NCBI GenBank assembly: GCA_030657355.1
Contig: CP131057.1
Location: forward strand, 1-64,000
Origin: Radicibacter daui
GTDB taxonomy: Bacteria; Pseudomonadota; Alphaproteobacteria; Radicibacterales; Radicibacteraceae
Reading direction: 5' to 3'
Length of the DNA stretch: 64,000 bases
Part shown: in pieces, positions 17,101 through 25,840 of the stretch
Layout: the number at the start of each line of letters is the position of its first letter
Numbering within the stretch: the stretch's first letter is position 1
Notes under the pieces: generated by a model
Told to the model about the DNA's origin: nothing
Seen by the model: the letters and a program-made list of their open reading frames with translations, nothing else
The model's database searches: none
Position numbers and translations under genes: made by a program

Positions 17101-17693
17101 TAAGGTGTGCTCCCTCAAGCAGCAGTTTGGTTTGCCCCGAAAAGGGTTTCTGCTTCTTTTTGTGGTCAACAGCCTCAAGGGCTGCCGTGGTGACGTTGTC
17201 TTTATGTTTTCAACAGTTGTCAGACCAAAAACAGAAAACCTGTATTCGCCTGAAGCCCAGAGTCGGTCTTCAGCCGGGTACTGGGGCGCAAACAGAGTTG
17301 CCGACAAAGTAGGCAGGTGCAACCCGCTCTCTGCGGCATTTCGTACCAAAGTGTGAGGGTGTGGCCAAATGGACACGTCATATGACGAATTCGCGGCAGT
17401 GTGATTAAGTTCACGTTACCAAAGTTGTGTTCGGAAATTTCTTTTCACTTTATGCGGTCACGGCATCAGAAAATTGCGGGCGCACAGCTTGGGCTCTGGA
17501 TTTAGTGGCCGAACGGCGTAGCAATCTGAGCTTCGTGGCGGGTTTGGCGGTCGTCTTCATAATAAGCCGTAGCCGTTTATGGCTCGGTCTTCTTGGCGGG
17601 GTAACTCTGGAGGCATGAGGAAAGGCAGAACGGTGGCTATGACCCCATTGGGATGGATCGCCTAGGAAGCAGAAGACCAGAGCGGCCAGTGCC
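17101..17693. other. Intergenic region between porins B and C, no gene seen
   Basis: Nearly 600 bp of less GC-rich DNA. The part adjoining porin B must carry its promoter and leader, since a terminator closes porin C. Short open frames on both strands here have no family features and atypical composition, so none is called. Confidence 0.5.
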
Positions 17694-17730
17694 CAAAAAA
17701 GAGAAGGCAGGAGCAAAAGCTCCTGCCTTC
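17694..17730 (-). terminator. Rho-independent terminator of porin C
   Basis: A perfect 12-bp stem (GAAGGCAGGAGC at 17703-17714 with GCTCCTGCCTTC at 17719-17730) has an AAAA loop and is followed on the minus strand by TCTTTTTT. It begins 31 bp past the stop. Confidence 0.9.
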
Positions 17731-17761
17731 CGGAAACTGCGCTTGAGGGAGAGGGCAGTTT

Positions 17762-18844
17762 TTAGAAATCGACCTGGGTGCCAAGCATGACGACGGTGGC
17801 GTCATTACCGGTGTCATCATTCTTGAACTGGTTGACTTCACCTTTGGCGGTTACGCCCGGGGCCACGGCGTAACTGACGGCGGCACCGTAGTCGGAACTG
17901 TCGTCATAGCCCGATCCGACATCGTAATCGCTCTTGGTGTAGGTCGCTCCGACTGTGAAGGCACCAATGTCGTAGGTGGCACCGGCCGCCCAAACGTCCG
18001 CATCGGCCCCTGCAGCGTAATAATCGCTATAGCCGGTGTACCCCCCGCCAACCTTGAGGGCGCCAAAGCCAACGGTGCCGCCGACATTGTAGCCAGAGGG
18101 GTTATCGCCGCTGAAGTCCCGTTTGCCGGTAACATAAACGCCGCCGACGGTAAGGTTGACGCCGGAGAACTGGCCTTCCCACGTGCCGCCAACATCCCAT
18201 ACGTCGTGTATATCGCCGACGGCCTTGGTCAGGCCATTTCCGCTGTCAAAGGTATTACCGGCAGACGGCGCATAGGATGCTCCGAAGGTGAAGCCAGCCA
18301 AATCCAGGCCGGAGGTGCTATAGTAGATCTTGGTGGCGTCGCCGCTGAGGTTGGGCTCGATATTGTCGCCGGCCCACTTGATACCATCGCCGCCGGTCGG
18401 GCTGGTGGGGTCGGCCCAGCCTGCAAACTGCGGGGCGCTGCCGTCCCAGTTGCCATCACCGGCGACCGGGCCGAACTGATAGAAGTTGTCGGCGGCGCCG
18501 TCATCATCACCGAGGGTTACGGAGCCGAAGCTTGCCGACTGGAAGGTGACAGAGAGTTCGTCAGTAGCAAGATTACTGTTGCCGGAGTTCCACTGGAAGT
18601 CGATGCGGCCGGTAGTGGTCAGGCCGTTGTCTGCGACATATTTCGGCGAGAAGGTGAAGTCGCCGTCGCTGAGGAAGTCGACCTTGCGGTCGGTCGAATC
18701 GTTGTCCGAATAGGCACCTTCGAATTCGACGTCACCGGAGATGGCGAGGGAGGTTGCCTTGGTGGTTACCTGCTGGGCGGAAGCGATGCCGCTGAAGCCA
18801 GCAGCGGCAACGAGGGCGGTGGTGCCAAGGAGTAGCTTTTTCAT
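17762..18844 (-). CDS. Outer-membrane porin, paralogue C
   Basis: Porin of 360 residues, the most divergent of the three. Signal peptide MKKLLLGTTALVAAAGFSG ends at ASA-QQ. The mature protein shows the same barrel strands (FTFSPKYVADNGLTTTGRID, SNLATDELSVTFQSASFG) and ends VMLGTQVDF. Its leader differs from the other two, lacking the CTGCTGCTTGAGGGAGCACA block. That suggests separate regulation. The 286-bp gap upstream, to the methyltransferase stop, is AT-richer and should contain its promoter. Confidence 0.92.
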   Translation of the reverse strand: MKKLLLGTTALVAAAGFSGIASAQQVTTKATSLAISGDVEFEGAYSDNDSTDRKVDFLSDGDFTFSPKYVADNGLTTTGRIDFQWNSGNSNLATDELSVTFQSASFGSVTLGDDDGAADNFYQFGPVAGDGNWDGSAPQFAGWADPTSPTGGDGIKWAGDNIEPNLSGDATKIYYSTSGLDLAGFTFGASYAPSAGNTFDSGNGLTKAVGDIHDVWDVGGTWEGQFSGVNLTVGGVYVTGKRDFSGDNPSGYNVGGTVGFGALKVGGGYTGYSDYYAAGADADVWAAGATYDIGAFTVGATYTKSDYDVGSGYDDSSDYGAAVSYAVAPGVTAKGEVNQFKNDDTGNDATVVMLGTQVDF

Positions 18845-19130
18845 TAACTTTTGCTCCATTTTCATTAGGGCGTGTCCAAAATCCAGGCGAGCGGACACAT
18901 TGCCGGAAAGCGCTGCGTTACCCCCGGCTCGCTTCTGGATCATGTCTGGACATAGGAACCCTGTCGCAGATGAAGCCGTCATCCGCGTTAAGGCCCTATA
19001 GGCGAATTCCACGAGGGAGTTCGTCCTAAGGCTATGTTAGAGGCCGAATTTGGTGAGGGGTAGTCGCGAGAACTGCGAGATTTGTGAGGTTTTACACATC
19101 AATTTTGTCGCAGTTTGGGATTAAAATCCT

Positions 19131-19889
19131 TCAAACTGTGAGCTTGATCACAGCCCAGTCGTAACGGCCCCATTGATCTCCGGTTTTTTGCTGCAGGGAG
19201 AATGAGTCGCAGCGCACCGTGGCGAGGAAAGTCTGGACAGCCTTTCGGTATACCGGTTTGTGCATGTCGTCGAGCACCAGCACCCCGCCCGGGGCCAGCT
19301 TCTGCCACAGGAGCGGCAGGACGTTGCGCCGGGTCACCATGTCGCCAAGATCATGGAAGATGAGGTCGAGGGTTTCCGGCCCGTGGCTCGCGAAATCCTG
19401 CCACACCATCAGCCCGTCCTGCCGCAGGCTGCGTTTGGAAAGGAAGCTGCCGGTGCGCGCCAGCCAGAAGGCGTCGTCATCCACTGACCACAACTGGAAG
19501 GCCGGGTCTGCCAGCAGGGCGCGGAAGGCAACCGAACTGAAGCCGGAGCCGAGATCGGCCACCCGCTTTGCGCCAGTCGCCTTGACGAGCTGCAGCGCCG
19601 TTACGCAGGCGGAAAGCGAAGCCGCCATCATCGCCTCCGACACCTGGCTGGTATAGGCCGCGTAAAGCCGTTGCAGCCGGCCTGTCAGTAGACTGGCATC
19701 GGTGTCGGCCAATCCCGGCACAGCAGCCAGCAAGCGACCCCACTCGCCGCTGGCCTTTGCCTGTGCCAGCCGGAAGGCGCCGCGCTCGTTCGCTCGCATC
19801 AGCCGGTTGCGCCGCTTGCGGTGGAAAGGGCCGCGGAACGGGGCAATGGAAATCAGATCCGGCTGGGGCTGGCGGAGAGCGCTGGTCAT
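19131..19889 (-). CDS. Class I SAM-dependent methyltransferase
   Basis: Protein of 252 residues. SAM-binding motif I is VADLGSGFSSVAFRALL, an acidic residue follows the next strand (LWSVDDDAFWL), and a later strand reads LIFHDLGDM. The overall order matches small O-methyltransferase-like Rossmann enzymes. It precedes a second methyltransferase gene on the same strand, 73 bp away. The substrate is unknown; capsule, lipopolysaccharide or flagellar glycan methylation are possibilities because surface-glycan genes are common in this window. Confidence 0.75.
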   Translation of the reverse strand: MTSALRQPQPDLISIAPFRGPFHRKRRNRLMRANERGAFRLAQAKASGEWGRLLAAVPGLADTDASLLTGRLQRLYAAYTSQVSEAMMAASLSACVTALQLVKATGAKRVADLGSGFSSVAFRALLADPAFQLWSVDDDAFWLARTGSFLSKRSLRQDGLMVWQDFASHGPETLDLIFHDLGDMVTRRNVLPLLWQKLAPGGVLVLDDMHKPVYRKAVQTFLATVRCDSFSLQQKTGDQWGRYDWAVIKLTV

Positions 19890-19962
19890 GTCGTCGGGAA
19901 CCGTGATGGAAAGAAGAAGGAAGAGCTCAGGATAGTGGACCGCTGAGCCGTTTAGCGCGACC

Positions 19963-20733
19963 TCAGGCCGGTTTGCGGCAGAGGTAAAGCGGTGTCTTGT
20001 TCAGGCGCATCAGCCGGCGCTTATGGCCGCTGAGGCTGCGTGAATGGCGATACTCCACGGCAAAGCCGGTCGCTTCCAGCCGTTTGGGGTAATCCGCGCC
20101 GCACACCCGCACATGATAAGGATGGCCGAAGGCAACTGCCCGATCCGCCGGCGAGACGATGCTGTCATCCTCATAGGTGGCGGCGCGTTTTTCATCCACC
20201 GGCACCATCACCACCGCATGGCCGCCCGGCCGCAGCACGCGCAGCATCTCCGCCATCGCCTGCCGGTCGTCGGGGATATGCTCCAGCACATGGTTGCAGA
20301 TGATAAGATCGGCCGAATTGTCCGGCATCAGCAGCTCGGTAAGGTCCATTGGCTCGGCATCCGGGTCATAACGGTCGACGGCGCGGTAATGCACCCCCGG
20401 CAGCCCTTCCAGCCGGGCGCGGATGCCCGGTTCGGGCGCCACATGCACGATGCGGCGCGCCCGGCTCAGCAGCGGGGCCAGCGTCAGCCACAGGAAGCGG
20501 TGGCGCTCCACCGAGCCGCAGGTGGGGCAGAGCGCATTCGGCCGGCCATTGCGGCCATAGGGCAGGAAGCGCCAGTGCCAGCTTGTGCATACCGGGCAGT
20601 AAAACCGCCCGTCCGGTGCCCCGGCAACGTCACTCGCGCCAGAGACTTCACGCCGGGAGGCACGATAGACGGCAGCTTCGCTCAGATTATGGGTCAGGGC
20701 CCGGGCGATCAGGGAGTGGATGGGAGCGGACAT
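19963..20733 (-). CDS. SAM-dependent methyltransferase with N-terminal zinc-ribbon-like motif
   Basis: Protein of 256 residues. The N terminus carries two CxxC pairs (YCPVCTSW and LCPTCGSVERHR), suggesting a bound zinc. The catalytic part is a Methyltransf_11 domain with VHVAPEPGIRARL, the aspartate segment MPDNSADLIICNHVLEHIPD, and LRVLRPGGHAVVMVPV. Proteins of this architecture are often found in polysaccharide or secondary-metabolite loci. It lies upstream of the other methyltransferase on the same strand. Acceptor unknown. Confidence 0.78.
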   Translation of the reverse strand: MSAPIHSLIARALTHNLSEAAVYRASRREVSGASDVAGAPDGRFYCPVCTSWHWRFLPYGRNGRPNALCPTCGSVERHRFLWLTLAPLLSRARRIVHVAPEPGIRARLEGLPGVHYRAVDRYDPDAEPMDLTELLMPDNSADLIICNHVLEHIPDDRQAMAEMLRVLRPGGHAVVMVPVDEKRAATYEDDSIVSPADRAVAFGHPYHVRVCGADYPKRLEATGFAVEYRHSRSLSGHKRRLMRLNKTPLYLCRKPA

Positions 20734-20778
20734 GGATCTCTGCTTAAGCCAATCGGAAGGGCGGAAATAGGAGGAGCC

Positions 20779-21732
20779 TCACGCTCCCAGAACATCTGGC
20801 CGGGCAAGGCCGGTCGGCAAGGCGGCGAGGTCGCCGTCACCGCTTTCCTCGCGCAGCCAGTCGCGAAAGGCGATGACCCGCAGGTCCCGCTCCGCGCCGG
20901 CGGCCCAGCGGGCGGCATAGATGCGGCTGGCCGGAATCATGGCATTGCCGAACGGGCGAATGAGCCGCCCGGCGGCAAGCTCGTCGTCCACCATCGGCGC
21001 GCGGCCGAGCGCCACGCCCATGCCATCCATCGCCGCCCGCATCACGAGGGCGAAATGCGAAAAATGCGGGCCGCGCGCGGGGTCAACCCTGCCTTCCACT
21101 CCCAGCGCCCGCACCCAGAGCCGCCAGTCGAGCTCGGAGGTGTAACGCTGGTCTTCATGCAGCAGCGGTACGGCGGCGAGATCGGCAGGGCTTTTAAGGC
21201 GCGCGGCAAGCGCCGGGCTGCAGACGGGAAACACCTTCTCCCGCAGCAGCTTGCAGGAGGTCGCCCCGTCGGGCACCGCTTCCGGCCGAGCGAGAAACAG
21301 GCTGACATCGATGCGGTCGCGCTCGAAATCCACCTTCTCGTCCATGGCGGCGATGCGCACCTCGATCTCCGGATGCCGGGCGCTGAAGCGGCCGAGCCGC
21401 GGCACCAGCCACCAGGTGGCGATGCCGGGCGGGGCCGCCACCGCCAGCACGCCAGCCCGGGCGCGGCGGCGCAGCCGTTCGGCCACCGCGCCCAGCCGGT
21501 CCAGCGCCTCGCGCACTTCCGGCAGCAGGGCCTGCCCGTCTTCGGTGAGCGCGATGCCGGGATTGAGCCGGTTGAACAGCTTGACGCCGAAATGCCCCTC
21601 CAGATGCCGGATCTGGTGGCTGACGGCGCTTTGCGTCACGCACAGCTCCGCCGCGGCCCGGCTGAAGCTCAGATGCCGGGCCACCGCCTCGAAGGCGACA
21701 AGCGGTTGCAGCGGGGGCAGATGCGGGCCCAT
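20779..21732 (-). CDS. LysR-family transcriptional regulator (GcvA-like)
   Basis: DNA-binding regulator of 317 residues. The N-terminal winged helix reads LVAFEAVARHLSFSRAAAEL, then CVTQSAVSHQIRHLEGHFG, the classic LysR recognition helix. A periplasmic-binding-protein-like effector domain occupies about 95-300. The start at 21732 is chosen because the helix-turn-helix begins 10 residues later. It starts 26 bp after the ThuA gene on the same strand, so the two may be co-transcribed, which is unusual since LysR genes are more often divergent from targets. Confidence 0.9.
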   Translation of the reverse strand: MGPHLPPLQPLVAFEAVARHLSFSRAAAELCVTQSAVSHQIRHLEGHFGVKLFNRLNPGIALTEDGQALLPEVREALDRLGAVAERLRRRARAGVLAVAAPPGIATWWLVPRLGRFSARHPEIEVRIAAMDEKVDFERDRIDVSLFLARPEAVPDGATSCKLLREKVFPVCSPALAARLKSPADLAAVPLLHEDQRYTSELDWRLWVRALGVEGRVDPARGPHFSHFALVMRAAMDGMGVALGRAPMVDDELAAGRLIRPFGNAMIPASRIYAARWAAGAERDLRVIAFRDWLREESGDGDLAALPTGLARPDVLGA

Positions 21733-21758
21733 GGATGATCCGGTCTTCCGGATCCGTC

Positions 21759-22526
21759 TCAGCGCTTCAGCGGGCTGGGCGGATAGGGCACACGTTCGGT
21801 GCGCAGAAGGTTGCCCGTCTGGTGCGGCGGCGCGGCCCAACGTACCGCGTTGGCGAGGATGTGCTGGATCTCGCCGCTCCAGTAGGTGGCAAACGTCTCG
21901 TGCCCGGGGCGGAAATAGAAAATGCGCCCGCGCCCGCGCCGCCAGCAGCAGCCGGAGCGGAACACCTCGCCGCCTTCAAACCAGGAGATGAACACCAGCT
22001 CGTCCGGCTCGGGAATGTCGAAGGGTTCGCCATACATCTCCTCCTGCGGGAGCTCGATCTGGTCGCTGACCCCTTCGGCGATCGGGTGACCCGGCGCAAC
22101 CAGCCACAGCCGCTCGGTCTCGCCGCGCTCGCTCATCGGCGCGCTCTCCTTGCCGGCAAGCCGGTGGCGCAGCGTGCCGCCGGTGCCAAGCAGCGTCAGG
22201 AACGCCTTTGCAAGGTGGGAGGAGTGCAGGGCGATGAAGCCCATGCCATCCAGCACCCGCCGTTGCACCCGGCGCACCACATCGTCGCTGACGGCCTCAT
22301 GCTGGCGGTGGCCCCACCAGATCAGCACATCGGTTGCCGCCAACCGGGCTTCGGAAAGCCCGTGTTCGCTGTCGGCAAGGCAGGCGGTCTCCACGTCGAA
22401 GCCGCGTTGGGTCAGCGCCTGCGCCAGCACGGCCTCCATGCCATCGGGGTAAACCTCAGCGCTGTCGGCATCCACCGGCGTGCCGGCGGTTTCGGTCCAG
22501 ATCAGCACACGTGCGCTCATGTCCAT
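21759..22526 (-). CDS. ThuA-domain protein (class I glutamine amidotransferase-like fold)
   Basis: Protein of 255 residues matching the ThuA (trehalose utilisation) family. Features are VLIWTETAGTPVDADSAEVY, the strand TDVLIWWGHRQH, the FIALHSSH segment and the C-terminal FRPGHETFATYW. The family has a glutamine-amidotransferase-like fold and is linked to sugar catabolism, but its reaction is not well defined. The start at 22526 has an alternative two codons later. It is followed closely by a LysR regulator on the same strand. Confidence 0.85.
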   Translation of the reverse strand: MDMSARVLIWTETAGTPVDADSAEVYPDGMEAVLAQALTQRGFDVETACLADSEHGLSEARLAATDVLIWWGHRQHEAVSDDVVRRVQRRVLDGMGFIALHSSHLAKAFLTLLGTGGTLRHRLAGKESAPMSERGETERLWLVAPGHPIAEGVSDQIELPQEEMYGEPFDIPEPDELVFISWFEGGEVFRSGCCWRRGRGRIFYFRPGHETFATYWSGEIQHILANAVRWAAPPHQTGNLLRTERVPYPPSPLKR

Positions 22527-22713
22527 GGAGGAGGGGCCTTTTTGGGTGGCGATATCGGTGCCGTCGGGGCCGGTCTGGCCCGCCGGCGCGGCAAGAGGCG
22601 GAATTAGGGGGGAATTTGTGGCGGAAGTCACTGCCCAAATCTTGTTGATTTTTGTGCAGCCGGGTCCGGCGCCTGTCTTGCCGGCTGCGGCCCAAAGCCA
22701 CTACAAGCAATTC

Positions 22714-23646
22714 ATGCCCAACGCCTCTGCCCTTGATCCTGCTGTGACTTCTGCCGCCGTGCCGGCCGCGGGAGGTATGGTGCTTGGCCTTATCGCCGGC
22801 GGGGGAAGCCTGCCGGAGCAGCTTGCCGCGCATTGCCGCGCAGCCGGGCAGACGGTGCTGGTAGCCGCCCTTACGGGCTTTACCGAACCCGCTTGGGTCG
22901 AGGGTTACACGCACCGCTGGTTCCGCCTCGGGGAAGCGGCCGAGCTGGTGGCCTGGCTGAAATCAGCCGGGGCCGGCGAGGTCTGCATGCTGGGCCCGGT
23001 GCGCCGGCCCTCCCTTGCCGAACTGGCGCCAACGGCGGCCACGGCGGCCCTTGCTCTGAAGCTCGGTTACGCCGCGGCGCTGGGCGATGACAATCTGCTC
23101 GGCCTGCTCGGCCGGCATCTGGAGAGCGAAGGGCTGGCGCTGAGGGGCGCTCACACCCTTTACCCGGCCCTGCTGGCGGCGCCCGGCCCTGTTACCCGCG
23201 CACTGCCAGATGCCGGGGCGTGGAGCGATATTACCCGGGCGGCGGAAGTGGTACGGGCGCTGGGCGCGCTCGATGTCGGGCAGGGGGCGGTGGTGCAGCA
23301 GGGACTGGTGCTGGCGGTGGAAGCCATCGAGGGCACCGATGCCATGCTGGGGCGCGTCGGCGCGCTCGCCCGTGCCGGCGAAGGCGGCGTGCTCGTCAAG
23401 CTGCGCAAGCCGCAGCAGGACCCGCGACTGGACTTGCCCACGATTGGCCCGGCAACGGTGGAAGCAGCCCTTGCCGCCGGCCTGCGCGGCATCGCCATCG
23501 AGGCTGGCGGGGCGCTGCTGGCAGAACGGCAGGCGCTGCTGGAACGTGCTGACGCGGCAGGTTTTTTCATCACCGTGCTGGAAAAGAACTGGGGCCTGAA
23601 AATCCCGCACCGGCCCTGGTGGAAGCGGCTCCTGCGCCACCCCTGA
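22714..23646 (+). CDS. lpxI: UDP-2,3-diacylglucosamine pyrophosphatase LpxI
   Basis: Lipid A biosynthesis enzyme of about 310 residues that hydrolyses UDP-2,3-diacylglucosamine to lipid X and UMP. Family features are LGLIAGGGSLPEQLAAHCR near the start, the middle segment LLGLLGRHLESEGLALRGAH, and the C-terminal catalytic region with QGLVLAVEAIEGTDAMLGR and the KLRKPQQDPRLDLPTIG motif. The start could be 22714 or 22777; the latter would fit the usual 280-290 residues and lies just before the conserved block. It is usually clustered with lpxA and lpxB in alphaproteobacteria but stands alone here. Confidence 0.9.
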   Translation: MPNASALDPAVTSAAVPAAGGMVLGLIAGGGSLPEQLAAHCRAAGQTVLVAALTGFTEPAWVEGYTHRWFRLGEAAELVAWLKSAGAGEVCMLGPVRRPSLAELAPTAATAALALKLGYAAALGDDNLLGLLGRHLESEGLALRGAHTLYPALLAAPGPVTRALPDAGAWSDITRAAEVVRALGALDVGQGAVVQQGLVLAVEAIEGTDAMLGRVGALARAGEGGVLVKLRKPQQDPRLDLPTIGPATVEAALAAGLRGIAIEAGGALLAERQALLERADAAGFFITVLEKNWGLKIPHRPWWKRLLRHP

Positions 23647-23750
23647 GGGCAGGGGTGCGGCAGCAGGGACGGGAACCGGAACGCGCCCACCCCGTTGTTC
23701 CTGCAACCGGACGGCGCGTCGCCGATCCTTCCCCTGACAGGAGCACCTCG

Positions 23751-24311
23751 ATGAAATTCGCCCGCACCTCCCTGCTGATCGCTGCGCTCGCTGCCGCCGG
23801 CGCGGCCGGTGTTGTCATGCCGGGTCCGGCCTGGGCCGCCACGGCCGAGGATCTCAACCGCGATTCCAACCAGGCGCTGGAAAAACTCATCAGCACCAAT
23901 CAGGCCGCCGCCGGCATCGCCAAGCAGGCCAAGGCCGTGCTGATCTTCCCGAACATCGTCAAGGCCGGCCTCGTCTTCGGCGGCGCTTATGGCGAAGGCG
24001 TGCTGGAGAAGAACGACAAGGTTACCGACTATTATAACTCGGTCACTGGCTCCTGGGGCCTGCAGGCCGGCGCGCAGTCCTACGGTTATGTCGTCTTCCT
24101 GATGAACGACAAGGCCGTCGATTATCTCGACAAGTCCAAGGGCTGGGAAATCGGCGTCGGCCCGACGGTGGCGCTGGTGGATGAGGGCGTGGCCAAGAAC
24201 CTCTCCACCTCGACCCTCAAGGACGATGCCTATGCCTTCATCTTCGACCAGCAGGGCCTGATGGCCGGCATCAGCATCGAAGGCACCAAGATTACCCAGA
24301 TCAAGCGCTGA
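23751..24311 (+). CDS. Secreted SYLF-domain (YSC84-related) lipid-binding protein
   Basis: Protein of 186 residues with an N-terminal signal peptide (residues 1-29, cleavage near AWA-AT). The rest is a SYLF/Ysc84 domain: LIFPNIVKAGLVFGGAYGEG, VTGSWGLQAGAQSYGYVVF, and FDQQGLMAGISIEGTKITQI at the end. The family binds phosphoinositides or membranes in eukaryotes; bacterial members are periplasmic with no fixed role. An AGGAG ribosome-binding site lies 8 bp before the start. It follows lpxI by about 100 bp, so an envelope function is plausible. Confidence 0.85.
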   Translation: MKFARTSLLIAALAAAGAAGVVMPGPAWAATAEDLNRDSNQALEKLISTNQAAAGIAKQAKAVLIFPNIVKAGLVFGGAYGEGVLEKNDKVTDYYNSVTGSWGLQAGAQSYGYVVFLMNDKAVDYLDKSKGWEIGVGPTVALVDEGVAKNLSTSTLKDDAYAFIFDQQGLMAGISIEGTKITQIKR

Positions 24312-24340
24312 ACGGCGCCCTCAAAGTCTGTTGAAGCAAG

Positions 24341-24373
24341 GAGCCCGGCCGAAAGGCCGGGCTCTGTCCTTTG
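24341..24373. terminator. Bidirectional terminator between SYLF and hydantoinase-like genes
   Basis: A perfect 10-bp stem, GAGCCCGGCC (24341-24350) with GGCCGGGCTC (24355-24364), has a GAAA tetraloop. A T-rich stretch follows on the plus strand. The two flanking genes converge. Confidence 0.82.
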
Positions 24374-24385
24374 CAGGGCGAGCTT

Positions 24386-25840
24386 TCAGGAAAAAGCGGC
24401 AGCGTCGAAATCATCCGGCACCACGCCGCGCGGCTTCATGGCGGGCGAAAGTGATGCTGGCAGAAACTCACCGGCACCGGCAGTTGCCGAGACCTTGCCG
24501 TCTTCCATCACCAACTTGCCGCGGGCAATGGTCATCACCGGCCAGCCGGTCACCTTCAGCCCTTCATAGGGAGTGTAGTCGATGGCGTGCTGCATCAACT
24601 GATTGGTGAGCGTCACCTGCCTGCCGGGATCCCATAGAACGATGTCGGCATCGGCGCCGGGAGCAATCAGGCCCTTGCGCGGATAAAGGCCGAAGCGTTT
24701 GGCCGGGTTGGTAGCGGTCAGCCGCACGAAGTCGCTGGCATCGATGCGCCCTGCGCTCACCCCTTCGCTGAAGGTAATGGCCATGCGGGCCGCGAGACCC
24801 GGCACGCCGTTGGGGATGCGGGTAAAGTCGGCATCGGCGCCGTTGATCTTCTTGCCGCGATTGCCCTCGATGCTGTAGCCGCAATGGTCCGAGGAAATGA
24901 TATCGAGCGTGCCGGCGGTAATCGCCGCCCACAGCCCCTCGGCATCGCTGGCATCGCCGGCAGCGCGCGGGCTCGGGCTGCACATGAACTTGGCGCCTTC
25001 AAAACCCGGACGGTCCATGTCGCCGGCACCCAGCACCATATATTGCGGGCAGGTTTCCGCCGTGATCTTCACGCCCCGGCGTTTTGCCCGGGTTATCTCC
25101 TCCGCCACCTCTCCGCAGGAGACGTGGAAGATATGGATCGGCTGGTCCACCAGTTCGGAAAGGGCGATGGCGCGGTAGGTCGCTTCCCGCTCCACCACCT
25201 TCGGGCGCGAAAGGGCGTGGGAGGCCGGCCCCGGCAGCCCGGCCTTCAGCAGCGCTTCGCTGCGCCAGCGGATCGCCTCGTAATTCTCGCAATGGATGGT
25301 GATGATCGCGCCCAGCTTTTTGGCCGCCGTCAGTACCTTCAGATATTGCCGGTCATCCAGATGCAGCGGGTCATAGGTCAGGAACACCTTGAGGCTGCGG
25401 ATGCCGGAGGCGACGATTTCCGGCAGTTCCTCGGCAAGGCCTTCGGCATCCGGATCGGTGATGATCTGGTGGAAGCTGTAGTCGATGGGGGAGAGGGCGG
25501 CGCGCCGGCGATATTCTGCCAGCTTTTCCCGGATCGGCTGCCCCTTGAACTGCGGGGCAAAGGGAATGACCGTCGTCGTGCCCCCGGCAAAGGCCGAGAT
25601 GCCGGCGGTGGTGAAGGTTTCTTCATGGATGGAGCCATCGGCTTCCAGCTGCTCGATATGGCAGTGGCTGTCGACCCCGCCCGGCATCACCAACAGGCCC
25701 TTTGCGTCGATGATCCTGTCACCGGCCAACCCGTTTCCCAGAGCGGCAATGCGCCCGTCCCGGATCGCCACGTCGCATTCAAAGCTGTCCGCGGCCGTCA
25801 CCACCGTGCCGCCGCGAATGACGAGGTCAAAATTCTGCAT
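24386..25840 (-). CDS. Cyclic amide hydrolase, dihydropyrimidinase/hydantoinase family
   Basis: Cytoplasmic metal-dependent hydrolase of 484 residues that opens a cyclic amide ring. All expected binuclear-metal ligands are visible: His59 and His61 (GGVDSHCH), carbamylated Lys151 (SLKVFLTY), His183 (TIHCEN), His239 (IFHVSCGE) and Asp318 (ISSDHCGY). This is the last gene of a tightly packed run; its start overlaps the stop of the GntR gene by 1 nt (TAATG). The run also encodes a flavin dehydrogenase and a DapA-like lyase, so the substrate may be a cyclic amide related to an imino acid rather than a pyrimidine. Confidence 0.88.
   Translation of the reverse strand: MQNFDLVIRGGTVVTAADSFECDVAIRDGRIAALGNGLAGDRIIDAKGLLVMPGGVDSHCHIEQLEADGSIHEETFTTAGISAFAGGTTTVIPFAPQFKGQPIREKLAEYRRRAALSPIDYSFHQIITDPDAEGLAEELPEIVASGIRSLKVFLTYDPLHLDDRQYLKVLTAAKKLGAIITIHCENYEAIRWRSEALLKAGLPGPASHALSRPKVVEREATYRAIALSELVDQPIHIFHVSCGEVAEEITRAKRRGVKITAETCPQYMVLGAGDMDRPGFEGAKFMCSPSPRAAGDASDAEGLWAAITAGTLDIISSDHCGYSIEGNRGKKINGADADFTRIPNGVPGLAARMAITFSEGVSAGRIDASDFVRLTATNPAKRFGLYPRKGLIAPGADADIVLWDPGRQVTLTNQLMQHAIDYTPYEGLKVTGWPVMTIARGKLVMEDGKVSATAGAGEFLPASLSPAMKPRGVVPDDFDAAAFS

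Noticed and set aside
17427-17716. Short open frames in the gap between porins B and C
   Set aside because: No ribosome-binding site, no conserved pattern, and the two strands give overlapping candidates of equal weakness.
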